From positions 1 through 64,000 of the forward strand of contig JAHFJM010000003.1 in assembly GCA_023245935.1 (NCBI GenBank): 64,000 nt of DNA, given 5' to 3'. The notes beneath the pieces were generated by a model. The model searched no databases. It was given only the letters and a program-made list of their open reading frames with translations, and was not told the DNA's origin. This document shows positions 1 to 8,100 of this stretch, piece by piece. Position 1 is the first letter of the stretch; each line of letters opens with the position of its first letter. The position numbers were made by a program, and so were the translations under genes. The DNA is from Candidatus Peribacteria bacterium (lineage in GTDB: Bacteria; Patescibacteriota; Gracilibacteria; Peribacterales; Peribacteraceae).

Positions 1-75
1 GGAGCCGACGACCGGAATCGAACCGGTGACCCTAGGTTTACGATACCTATGCTCTACCAGCTGAGCTACGTCGGC
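1..75 (-). tRNA. tRNA-Thr (anticodon CGT)
   Basis: The reverse complement folds as a cloverleaf: acceptor GCCGACG pairs with CGTCGGC, the D arm is GCTC/GAGC, the anticodon stem TAGGT/ACCTA encloses loop ATCGTAA with anticodon CGT, and the T arm is ACCGG/CCGGT around TTCGATT. The tRNA body is 3-75. Bases 1-2 supply CC of the 3' end, and whether the terminal A is encoded lies beyond the window edge. Confidence 0.95.
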
Positions 76-212
76 TTATCGTGTCAGGCATACCCTGATT
101 CTGGTGTGTTCTTCTGCTTCAAAGATCAGCTTCGCAGCGCGTATTCTCGCGAAAAACCCTTCATTTGGCAATAGTGAAGATTCTCTCTGCTTTCAGGCTT
201 CTTTCTGCCCGC

Positions 213-218
213 TATACT
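213..218 (+). promoter_or_regulatory. -10 box (TATACT) of dprA, leaderless arrangement
   Basis: TATACT ends 7 nt before the dprA ATG at 226 and there is no Shine-Dalgarno sequence. Transcription would start at or within a base or two of the start codon. No convincing -35 hexamer is visible. Confidence 0.55.
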
Positions 219-225
219 CGCTGAC

Positions 226-1317
226 ATGGATAGAGATATCGCTCTCCGCTGGTCATGGATGAATGTGCTCACGCGCAAGCGGTACGATGTGCTGAAGGAG
301 ACATTCAAGACGCTCGACAAAGCCCTCGATGCTCTCTCCATCGACATGCTCGGGACGCTCGGTGTGCGGGAGGATACCGCAATGAACGCCATCAACCGTC
401 TTGAGGAGTTTGATGTCGAGGCGCATCAGCATGAGCTTTCGAAACGTACACTCAAGCTGATCACCATTGAGGATGAAGAGTATCCTCCGGTGCTTCTTGA
501 AATCCCCGATGCCCCGGTTTTTCTGTATGTCAGAGGCGATCTTTCGATTCTGAACCAACCTTGTCTTGCACTCGTCGGTACACGTGATATGAGTGACTAC
601 GGCAAGCGTGTAACGGAGCACATCGTGGCACCCCTCGTGGGTGCTGGAATCGTCACTGTGAGCGGTCTTGCTGCGGGAATCGATGCGGAGGTCGCCCGCG
701 AGACGATTCGCGCCGGAGGGAAGACTGTTGCCGTTCTCGGGCATGGCTTCGCAACGATGTACCCCAAGGCGCACGTCCATCTCGCGAATGACATCGTGAA
801 GGCGGGCGGACTAATCCTCTCTGAGCTTGCACTCGACATTCAGCCCGACAAATTCACGTTCCCTGCACGCAACAGGATTATCGCAGGATTGTCACTCGGC
901 ACAGTGGTTCTGGAGGCTGCAGAGAAGAGCGGCTCGCTGATCACCGCCGATCTCGCACTCGATTACAATCGCGAAGTGTTCGCCGTGTGCGGACCGATCT
1001 TCGACCCGAACTACGCAGGCTGTCATCAGATTCTCCGGAGGGGATCGGCAAAACTGGTGACCGATGCAGCAGACGTTCTGTGCGAACTCGGAATGGCGCA
1101 TGCAGCAGAGAGCCCACAGGCGTCATTTATCGATTTTGTCGCTGAGAATGAGGCAGAAGCCGCCGTCTGGTCGGCTCTGACGACGATGCCCAGTGATCTC
1201 GATGATCTTGTCATCAAAGCGAAGCTGGATGCAGCTGTGCTCAACGCGACACTGACAATGCTCGAACTTCGAGGTGTGGTGAAGAACGTAGGGGCTGGGA
1301 GGTGGGTGAGAAATTGA
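226..1317 (+). CDS. dprA: DNA-processing protein DprA
   Basis: DprA/Smf binds incoming single-stranded DNA and loads RecA during natural transformation; it acts in the cytoplasm. The 363-residue protein has an N-terminal helical region (about 1-75), then the Rossmann-like DprA core with LVGTRDMSDYG near residue 116, SGLAAGIDAEV near 147, the FPARNRIIAGLS signature near 213-225, and KSGSLITADLALDYNREVF near 240. A C-terminal winged-helix-like segment follows (about 300-363, LDDLVIKAKLDAAVLNATLT). Length is typical of the family. The ATG at 226 is preceded only by a -10 box and no RBS. Nearby genes are metabolic, so no competence operon is seen. Confidence 0.95.
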   Translation: MDRDIALRWSWMNVLTRKRYDVLKETFKTLDKALDALSIDMLGTLGVREDTAMNAINRLEEFDVEAHQHELSKRTLKLITIEDEEYPPVLLEIPDAPVFLYVRGDLSILNQPCLALVGTRDMSDYGKRVTEHIVAPLVGAGIVTVSGLAAGIDAEVARETIRAGGKTVAVLGHGFATMYPKAHVHLANDIVKAGGLILSELALDIQPDKFTFPARNRIIAGLSLGTVVLEAAEKSGSLITADLALDYNREVFAVCGPIFDPNYAGCHQILRRGSAKLVTDAADVLCELGMAHAAESPQASFIDFVAENEAEAAVWSALTTMPSDLDDLVIKAKLDAAVLNATLTMLELRGVVKNVGAGRWVRN

Positions 1318-1418
1318 CGAAAGGAAACCTTGACGGTTTCCTCTCGTCGGCTCTCTTTCCCTTCAATGTGGCGCTCCAGCAGCGGGACCCGCGAGACCCG
1401 CTGCTTCGCGCGTTTTTT
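1316..1418 (+). terminator. Two tandem hairpins after dprA, the second followed by T6
   Basis: Hairpin 1: 1316-1329 pairs with 1335-1348 (14-bp arms, one mismatch) and begins inside the dprA stop codon. Hairpin 2: AGCAGCGGG (1378-1386) pairs with CCCGCTGCT (1397-1405), with T6 at 1413-1418. Hairpin 2 fits a + strand intrinsic terminator, although the T tract sits 7 nt beyond the stem. Both lie between convergent dprA and tpiA. Confidence 0.6.
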
Positions 1419-1424
1419 ACACTA

Positions 1425-2126
1425 TTATCTCTTTGCTGCCGTTACTATTTTTCGAAATTCCTCCAACTTCAGAGATGCCCCGCCGACGAGTGCCCCATCA
1501 ATCTCTTCTTCTGCGAAAAATCCTGCAGCATTCTCACCCGTCACCGATCCGCCGTAAATGATCCGTGTACTTTTGTCTTTCAGAAGCGAACGAATGAATT
1601 TGTGGGTTTCATCAACTTCTTTCTGAGTTGGAGTTCTCCCTGTTCCTATTGCCCAGACCGGTTCGTATGCGACGATCATGTCTTTCATTGCTACGCACCG
1701 CAGCAGTTGCTCAGCCAGTACCTCTTTCGTCTCATCCATCTCCCGCTGATCGGCATTCTCTCCGATGCAAAGAACAGGCGTGAGACCGCATTGCAGAGCC
1801 GATTCGACTTGCTTTGCCACGAATGCATCGCTCTCTTCATGATGCCGACGACGTTCGCTGTGCCCGCACAGCACATGTGTGCAGCCGACCTTCCGAAGTT
1901 CCTTCATTGCGATGTCTCCGGTGAACGCACCTGCTGCTTCGGGTCTTCCATACTGCCCACCGACTGCGAATTTTTCCTGAATACAAGAATGAAGATCAAG
2001 CGATGACGGAAACACAACCACATCAGGATTTCCGTTGCTGCGATACGGCGAATCGGAAGCATCCCACAGAAGCGGTGCCTGGTTCATCTTCCAGTTCGCG
2101 CCGATGAAGAGCTTCTTTTTTGGCAT
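1425..2126 (-). CDS. tpiA: Triosephosphate isomerase
   Basis: Interconverts dihydroxyacetone phosphate and glyceraldehyde 3-phosphate in glycolysis. The 233-residue protein has the TIM signature residues: Lys13 in ANWKMN, electrophile His89 in CGHSERRR, and catalytic Glu155 in AYEPVWAIGTG. The phosphate-binding IYGGSV and LVGGASL loops lie near the C-terminus. It is somewhat shorter than the usual 250 residues, mostly through compact loops between residues 15 and 40, and no catalytic residue is missing. It is convergent with dprA and divergent from rpiB, which begins 57 nt away. Confidence 0.96.
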   Translation of the reverse strand: MPKKKLFIGANWKMNQAPLLWDASDSPYRSNGNPDVVVFPSSLDLHSCIQEKFAVGGQYGRPEAAGAFTGDIAMKELRKVGCTHVLCGHSERRRHHEESDAFVAKQVESALQCGLTPVLCIGENADQREMDETKEVLAEQLLRCVAMKDMIVAYEPVWAIGTGRTPTQKEVDETHKFIRSLLKDKSTRIIYGGSVTGENAAGFFAEEEIDGALVGGASLKLEEFRKIVTAAKR

Positions 2127-2170
2127 AGCCCAAGTGTACGGTTCTCTTGGTCGTCTCTCAATTCATTCTC

Positions 2171-2176
2171 TATACT
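2171..2176 (+). promoter_or_regulatory. -10 box (TATACT) of rpiB, leaderless arrangement
   Basis: TATACT ends 6 nt before the ATG at 2183. No RBS is present. A weak TTGGTC at 2147-2152 could act as -35 (18-bp spacer). Confidence 0.55.
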
Positions 2177-2182
2177 CTCATC

Positions 2183-2629
2183 ATGCAGTCGATTCAGCGC
2201 GTTGTCCTCGGCACCGATCATGCGGGGTATCTTCTGAAGGAAGCGGTGAAGGCGCATCTGGTTGCGAAAAAAATCGATATCGTCGACTGCGGGACGTTCT
2301 CCGAGGAAGACGTCGACTATCCCCCGATCATCCGGAAAGCCGCGGAAGCGGTGCTGGAGTACGGTTGCAAGGGGATCATCTTCGGCGGCAGCGGGAACGG
2401 TGAGGCGATGGTCGCGAACAAAGTGCACGGTATTCGCTGCGCACGCTGCGTGAGTATTTGGGACGCGGAAATGGGTCGCAAACACAACGATGCGCAGATG
2501 ATGAGCCTCGGCGGACGTGTGACTGAACCGAAACTTGCATGCGAGATCGTGGACACATTCCTTGCAACGAAGTTTGAGGGAGGACGACACGAGAAGAGGC
2601 TTCTGCAATTCCCCGACGCCGAACAATGA
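2183..2629 (+). CDS. rpiB: Ribose-5-phosphate isomerase B
   Basis: Interconverts ribose 5-phosphate and ribulose 5-phosphate in the non-oxidative pentose phosphate pathway. The 148-residue protein starts MQSIQRVVLGTDHAG, placing the conserved Asp/His pair at residues 12-13. The usual catalytic-Cys loop CGTGxG is FGGSGNGE here, as in the mycobacterial-type enzymes where a Glu serves as base. ANKVHGIRCA and the MSLGGR segment follow. The ATG at 2183 is preferred over an in-frame start at 2147 because it matches the family N-terminus and lies 6 nt from a -10 box. The stop overlaps the rpe start (ATGA), so the two are translationally coupled. Confidence 0.93.
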   Translation: MQSIQRVVLGTDHAGYLLKEAVKAHLVAKKIDIVDCGTFSEEDVDYPPIIRKAAEAVLEYGCKGIIFGGSGNGEAMVANKVHGIRCARCVSIWDAEMGRKHNDAQMMSLGGRVTEPKLACEIVDTFLATKFEGGRHEKRLLQFPDAEQ

Positions 2630-3258
2630 AAATGCTCATCACTCCTTCCATTCTCTCCGCTGACCTCAGTCATTTGCAGAATGAAATCGATTCCGTTGCG
2701 TCAGCGGATTGGCTGCAGGTCGATGTCATGGACGGGCACTTCGTTCCGAATCTCAGCTTCGGTGCGCCTGTTCTCAAAACAATCAAAACGACGTTGCCAC
2801 TCGATGTGCATCTCATGGTCAGCAATCCCGCTGACCGTATTGCGGAATTTGCCGCACTCGGTGTGAAAAACATCACATTTCATGCGGAAGCGGTTCCGGA
2901 GACGAAAGCGAGGAAAGCCCTGATACAAGCCATTCATGCAGCGAAAGCAACTGCAGGCATTGCACTGAATCCGGAGACACCTGTTTCTGCAATTGACGAT
3001 GTGATTGCGGATATTGATCTCGTGCTGATCATGTCCGTGCATCCCGGATTCGGCGGTCAGAAATTCATCCCCTCCGTTCTCGATAAAGTGCGTGCGATAC
3101 GCAAAAAATTTCCAAATCTCATGATTCAGATCGATGGGGGAATCGATCCAAAGACAGCGGTACTTGCAAGAGAAGCCGGTGCGAATAATCTCGTTGCCGG
3201 AAGCGCGATTTTCAAGACTCTAGATCGATCAGCTGCGATGAAAGCACTCAGAAGTTGA
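2626..3258 (+). CDS. rpe: Ribulose-phosphate 3-epimerase
   Basis: Epimerises ribulose 5-phosphate to xylulose 5-phosphate, directly downstream of RpiB in the same pathway. The 210-residue TIM barrel shows the family motifs: PSILSADLSHL at the N-terminus, VDVMDGHFVPNLSFG and DVHLMV (metal-binding His and Asp), MSVHPGFGGQKF, and IQIDGGI followed by GANNLVAGSAIF at the phosphate site. It starts within the rpiB stop codon (4-nt ATGA overlap), which indicates a two-gene operon. Confidence 0.96.
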   Translation: MKMLITPSILSADLSHLQNEIDSVASADWLQVDVMDGHFVPNLSFGAPVLKTIKTTLPLDVHLMVSNPADRIAEFAALGVKNITFHAEAVPETKARKALIQAIHAAKATAGIALNPETPVSAIDDVIADIDLVLIMSVHPGFGGQKFIPSVLDKVRAIRKKFPNLMIQIDGGIDPKTAVLAREAGANNLVAGSAIFKTLDRSAAMKALRS

Positions 3259-3289
3259 CACTAGAAAGATACCGTGGTTCAATCTGGAC

Positions 3290-3547
3290 ATGGCTCTTCC
3301 CCTCTATATTCAGAATCAAGAGATGCAAGCCCGTTTGCCCATTAAGGTCGTGGAGAACGGCAATGATACGGTGACGGTTGTTCCTGTTGTCAACGGTGTG
3401 CACATTGAAGAGCTTTCGGTCACTCAGATTGTGAAAGATGGACTTGTTCATGCTGCGATTGAGCAGGCGAAGCTGGCTGTGACCGACAAGATTCACGCAA
3501 TGTTGCTACAGGCCAGAGTGGCTGATCAAGAGAGAAATGCAGCCTGA
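3290..3547 (+). CDS. Small hypothetical protein
   Basis: An 85-residue soluble protein with no signal peptide or membrane segment. The N-terminal half is rich in beta-prone residues (LPIKVVENGNDTVTVVPVV) and the C-terminal half is helical and charged (IEQAKLAVTDKIHAMLLQARVADQ). I do not recognise the family. It lies 31 nt after rpe and 31 nt before the DUF192 lipoprotein on the same strand, so it may be co-transcribed with them. Confidence 0.6.
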   Translation: MALPLYIQNQEMQARLPIKVVENGNDTVTVVPVVNGVHIEELSVTQIVKDGLVHAAIEQAKLAVTDKIHAMLLQARVADQERNAA

Positions 3548-3578
3548 TATTTCGTTGATTTTTCATTCACTTTCCACC

Positions 3579-4040
3579 ATGAGTCTCCGTTCTGTTCTGC
3601 CGCTTTTCCTCTGTCTCGTCACTCTCACGGGTTGCGGATCCAAGGAGCTTACACTCTCATCATTCGATGGCTTGAAGAAAGTGACGGTGACCGTCGAAGT
3701 CGCCGATACTCCCAAGGAACGCGATCTCGGGCTGATGAACAGAACGAAGCTTGAGGCGGGGAAGGGGATGCTCTTCGTCTTTAAAGAGCCTGCCATGCTG
3801 TCGTTCTGGATGAAGAACACACTCATTCCCCTTGAAATTCTTTACTTCGATGCGAGCGGGGAATTCGTCAGTACGGCGGAGATGACTCCGTGTACGGCGG
3901 ATCCTTGCGCTCAGTACAAGACGCAAGCGATGTCCCAGTACGCGCTGGAGGTGAATCCTGATTTCCGAAAAGCGAATGAGATAGGGGTTGGATGGAAACT
4001 TGATTTGAATCAGGTGAGGAAGATGGCGAGGCCGAAGTAA
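3579..4040 (+). CDS. DUF192-family lipoprotein
   Basis: A 153-residue lipoprotein: the N-terminus MSLRSVLPLFLCLVTLTGCG carries a lipobox (LTGC), so the mature protein should be lipid-anchored outside the membrane. The rest is a complete DUF192 domain: RDLGLMNRTKL, GMLFVF, LSFWMKNTLIPLEILYFD, and a conserved PC..DPC..Y segment. The function of DUF192 is not established. The ATG at 3579 is chosen because it gives a proper signal peptide; an upstream in-frame ATG at 3537 would add 14 residues and overlap the previous gene. Confidence 0.88.
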   Translation: MSLRSVLPLFLCLVTLTGCGSKELTLSSFDGLKKVTVTVEVADTPKERDLGLMNRTKLEAGKGMLFVFKEPAMLSFWMKNTLIPLEILYFDASGEFVSTAEMTPCTADPCAQYKTQAMSQYALEVNPDFRKANEIGVGWKLDLNQVRKMARPK

Positions 4041-4089
4041 GAAACCTCTTCAACATGCATGCTGCTTCGCCAACTGCATTGAGGTTCTA

Positions 4090-5058
4090 TTACATTCTGT
4101 ACTTTGCCAAATTCTTTTCTATTCTCCCCATCACATCCGTCGTTTCCGGAAGCACGAACGACTCGCCGGTGATTCTCTCGTACAGACCGATGTACTTCAT
4201 GGCAAGATCCATACGAACCTGATCCGATATTTCCGGCTTCTGCTTGCCGTAATCGAAGCCTTGTTCCTTCAGCCACAGACGGAAGAATTCTTTATCCAAG
4301 CTCTCGGGTTCCATGCCTTTCTTCATGCGATCGTCGTACGATGCGGCAACCCAGTACCGCGACGAATCCGGTGTGTGGACTTCGTCCGCCACAGTGACCG
4401 TTCCGTTTTCATCCACTCCCATTTCATACTTCGTATCGACCAGAATCAGTCCGCGTTTCGCCGCTATTTCCTGCCCTCTCTGAAAGAGCGCAAGCGCACG
4501 GTCACTGATCTCTTCCCATTGCTTCTTCGTCGTCAATTTTCGTTCAAGAATGCCTGTGGCATCGATCAATTCATCCGTCTCACCCTTCGTCGTCGGAGTC
4601 ACGATGGCACTCGGAAATTTCTGATTCTTGATCATCCCTTCTGCAAGAGTATTGCCGCAGAAATGACGAACACCTTTCGCATAATTTACCCAGGCGGAGG
4701 TTCCGGTTGAGCCCGTCAGATAGCCGCGAACGATGATTTCCACTTTGAACATGGAGAGTGTTTTGACGACGGTGCAGTTCGGGTCCGGAACCGCGAGAAC
4801 GTGATTGGGCATGATGTCTTTCACCTGCGTGAACCACCACGCGCTGATCTGATTCAGCGCCTGACCTTTCAGCGGGATGCTGCAGAAGGAGACATCGAAT
4901 GCGGATTGTCGATCGGTGGCGATCAGAATGCTTCGTTTTTCCTGCGAGTACACATCACGCACTTTGCCGCTGTATTTCTCACCGAATCCCTTGAAATCGG
5001 TGCTATCAAGCGTCGCATTCAGGAACGGTTGGATTTTTTCAGGAGTGATGGATGGCAT
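4090..5058 (-). CDS. purC: Phosphoribosylaminoimidazole-succinocarboxamide synthase
   Basis: ATP-dependent ligation of aspartate to CAIR, giving SAICAR, step 8 of purine synthesis. The 322-residue protein has YSGKVRDVY (ATP loop), TDRQSAFD, VEIIVRGYLTGS, LVDTKYEMGVDENG and DEVHTPDSSRYW. It is longer than the roughly 237-residue enterobacterial form and closer to the 300-residue yeast-type form. The ATG at 5058 sits 6 nt from a -10 box. PurB, encoded at 25.2 kb, performs the next pathway step; no other purine-ring genes are in the window. Confidence 0.95.
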   Translation of the reverse strand: MPSITPEKIQPFLNATLDSTDFKGFGEKYSGKVRDVYSQEKRSILIATDRQSAFDVSFCSIPLKGQALNQISAWWFTQVKDIMPNHVLAVPDPNCTVVKTLSMFKVEIIVRGYLTGSTGTSAWVNYAKGVRHFCGNTLAEGMIKNQKFPSAIVTPTTKGETDELIDATGILERKLTTKKQWEEISDRALALFQRGQEIAAKRGLILVDTKYEMGVDENGTVTVADEVHTPDSSRYWVAASYDDRMKKGMEPESLDKEFFRLWLKEQGFDYGKQKPEISDQVRMDLAMKYIGLYERITGESFVLPETTDVMGRIEKNLAKYRM

Positions 5059-5064
5059 GCGTGA

Positions 5065-5092
5065 ATCCTAGCATAGAAAATCGCCATTCCAA
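5065..5092 (-). promoter_or_regulatory. purC promoter (TTGGAA - 16 bp - TAGGAT), leaderless
   Basis: On the minus strand TTGGAA (5092-5087) and TAGGAT (5070-5065) are 16 bp apart, and the -10 box ends 6 nt before the ATG. The same six bases read TTCCAA on the plus strand, where they could act as -35 for the divergent giant gene. Confidence 0.55.
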
Positions 5093-5115
5093 AAATATAA
5101 AAAATATGCTATGAT
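5087..5115 (+). promoter_or_regulatory. Candidate promoter of the giant surface protein (TTCCAA - 17 bp - TATGAT)
   Basis: TATGAT at 5110-5115 with TTCCAA 17 bp upstream, in an A/T-rich stretch. This would leave a leader of about 48 nt before the ATG at 5170, with no Shine-Dalgarno sequence. Confidence 0.45.
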
Positions 5116-5169
5116 ACTTGGATTTTCCGCTCATGCATTAAAGAGCATGCGCGAAAAACGAATACACAC

Positions 5170-8100
5170 ATGCAATCAAACACTCGTCAAAGGCTGAAGA
5201 CCGGAGCAGCACTTGTTGTCCTTGTTGGGATGGTCATCGCTGCATACTCGCTCGTCGGAGCGTCGAGCATTCCTCAGAAATCCGATGAGCAATCAGCAAC
5301 ACACGTGACTTTTACCAAGACGGTTGTTTCGGTTCCCAGTGCATCCAAGCCCATTTCCAAGCCGACGTGGGTGGATATGAAGAGCGATTCGTGGCAGCGA
5401 AACTCTTCTGAAATCCCCGAGACGACAACGACTGTAGAGAGCAATATCCAGGAAAATGTTGCGCAGCGTTTGCAGAAACGTACGACCGGACTCTTCGCGT
5501 CGTTCGGTCCTGCGACCGATGGGCAGGTCCTCACATTCATCGGCGGGAAAATTTCCTGGGAGAATCTTCCGATCCTGCACGGAGCCGCAGGTTCATTCGA
5601 TACCGGTGACGATACGGGCGGCGGTCGCAAACCGTATCAACTGTCCGATGGCGAGCGTCATTACGGCGGAGGCGGGGGAGGAGGATCTTCTTCCAGTACG
5701 ACGATCACAAACACAACGACGGTAACCGGACTGTCTCAGTCTACGGCTGACGGACTGTACGTGAATGTCTCGGGTGACAGCATGGACGGTGCTCTCAGTA
5801 TTACCTACAACGGTCTCGGTCTTATCGTTTCCGGCACTGCTTCCGGCAACGTTCTTCATGCGGAGCGCTTGCTGACAGTCACTGGCTCGGCGATTTTCGA
5901 CGGCAATGCGAGGTTCAATTCAACGATGACCTTGAATGGCGTGACGTATAGCTTCCCCGGTTCCGACGGCAACGGATCCGGCAAAGTACTGAAGACGAAC
6001 GCTGCAGGTCAGCTGAGTTGGTCCGATGACAATACCGTCGGAACCGGGCTCTCGCAGAATTCGGGAGACGAACGGTACGTGAACCAAGCCGGCGATACGA
6101 TGACCGGAGCGCTCACGATCAATGTCACGAACGGCCTCTCGGCAACCCTCGGGCTCAAAGTCATCAACGCATTCTCCGGTGCTGTCGTACATGCTGAGAA
6201 AACTCTCACTTCCTCCGGCAATCTTGTTTGGGAAAGAGCAGCCTCCGGAGCCTCACTCTACGTTGCCACCTCAATCAATGGTGCAGGACTCACGGATTGT
6301 GATGCAGCCACGCAAACTCTCGCATGGGATGCGACCACCGGCAGATTCTCCTGCGGCACAGATTCCGACACCACCTACACAGCAGGACAAGGCTTCACGA
6401 CCAATGGAACCAACTTCTCACTTTCTTCTGCGTTCTCCGGAACATCTCTGAAGATCTTCGGAACACTGACCGGAAACATTCTCCACGCCGAGAAAACCCT
6501 CACTAGCTCAGGCACCTTCACCGTCGAAGGAGCCATGTCCGGTTCTTCCCTTTATGTCGCCACCAGCATCAACGGTGCAGGACTCACGGACTGTGATCTC
6601 TCCACGCAGAAACTCGCATGGGACAGCACCACCGGACGCTTCTCCTGCGGCACAGACCTGAACACCGGTACGACAGCCGCCCCAAGCATTAACTCCGGTT
6701 CCGTCTTCACGCTCGGTGATGCTCGGTACGTGAAGAAGCAAGGAGACACCATGACGGGAGTACTCACGATCAACAAAACCGGCGCAGAAGTTGGTCTCGA
6801 TGTGAAGCAGGCAGGTTGGTTCAACTCCATCCACTCCACCGGCTCCATCCTCTCCAAAGGAACACTCTCGGGAGTGAACCTCATCATCTCCGGTGTCTCT
6901 TCTCATTCCGGTGCTGCGATGTTCAAATCGAATGTCACCGTCAAAGGAACCCTCTCCGGTCAGACTCTCCAGATCGCCAACAATGCTTCCATCTCCGGTG
7001 CCCTCCTCGTTAAAACCGGTATCACGAGCAAAGGCTCTGTGAGTGGTGCCACCATTAATGGCTTCCACTTGGGTTCTTGTAACGGTGCATCGCAGAAACT
7101 TCTCTACAACAATTCCACGCAGACATTTGAGTGTGGAACGGATCTCAATACCGGTGGAACAGGCACCTTCGGCACAGGCAATGTGATCACGATCGGCGAC
7201 GGTCGATATGTGAATACCTCCGGTGATACGATGACCGGAGCGCTGACGATCAATGTCACGAACGGTCTCTCTGCAACTCTTGGACTCAAAGTTCTCAATG
7301 CATTCTCCGGTGCGGTGATTCATGGCGAGAAAACTCTCACCTCTTCAGGAACTCTCACATGGGAAGGAGCCGCTTCCGGCGCTTCTCTGTACGTTGCTAC
7401 TTCTCTGAACGGCGCAGGACTCACGGACTGTGATGCAGCAACGCAAACTCTCGCTTGGGATGCAACAACCGGCAGATTCTCCTGTGGTACCGATTCCGAC
7501 ACCACCTACACAGCCGGCCAGGGTCTCACGACGAACGGTACCAACTTCTCCCTCTCCTCCGCCCTCTCCGGCACCTCTCTCAGACTCTTCGGCACTCTCA
7601 CCGGAAACATTCTTCACGCTGAGAAGACTCTTACCTCTTCCGGCACTCTCACCATCGAAGGAGCCATGTCCGGTTCCTCCCTCTACATCGCAACCAGCAT
7701 CAATGGAGCAGGGCTCACGGATTGTGATCTCTCCACACAGAAACTCGCATGGGACAGCACCACCGGACGCTTCTCCTGCGGCACGGATCTCAACACCGGT
7801 TCCACCGCTCCTCCTTCCATCAACTCCGGCTCAGTCTTCACACTCGGCAATCTTCATTTCGTGAATGTCGGAGGCGACACCATGACGGGTGCACTCACGA
7901 TCAACAAAACGTCCGCCGAAGTCGGTCTCAACGTCGTGCAAGCCGGTTGGTTCGGTAGCATCCACTCCACCGGCTCGATTCTCTCGAAAGGAACACTTTC
8001 CGGCGTGAACCTCATCATCTCCGGCGTCTCTTCTCATTCCGGTGCTGCGATGTTCAAATCGAATGTCACCATTAAAGGCACTCTCTCCGGACAAACTCTC

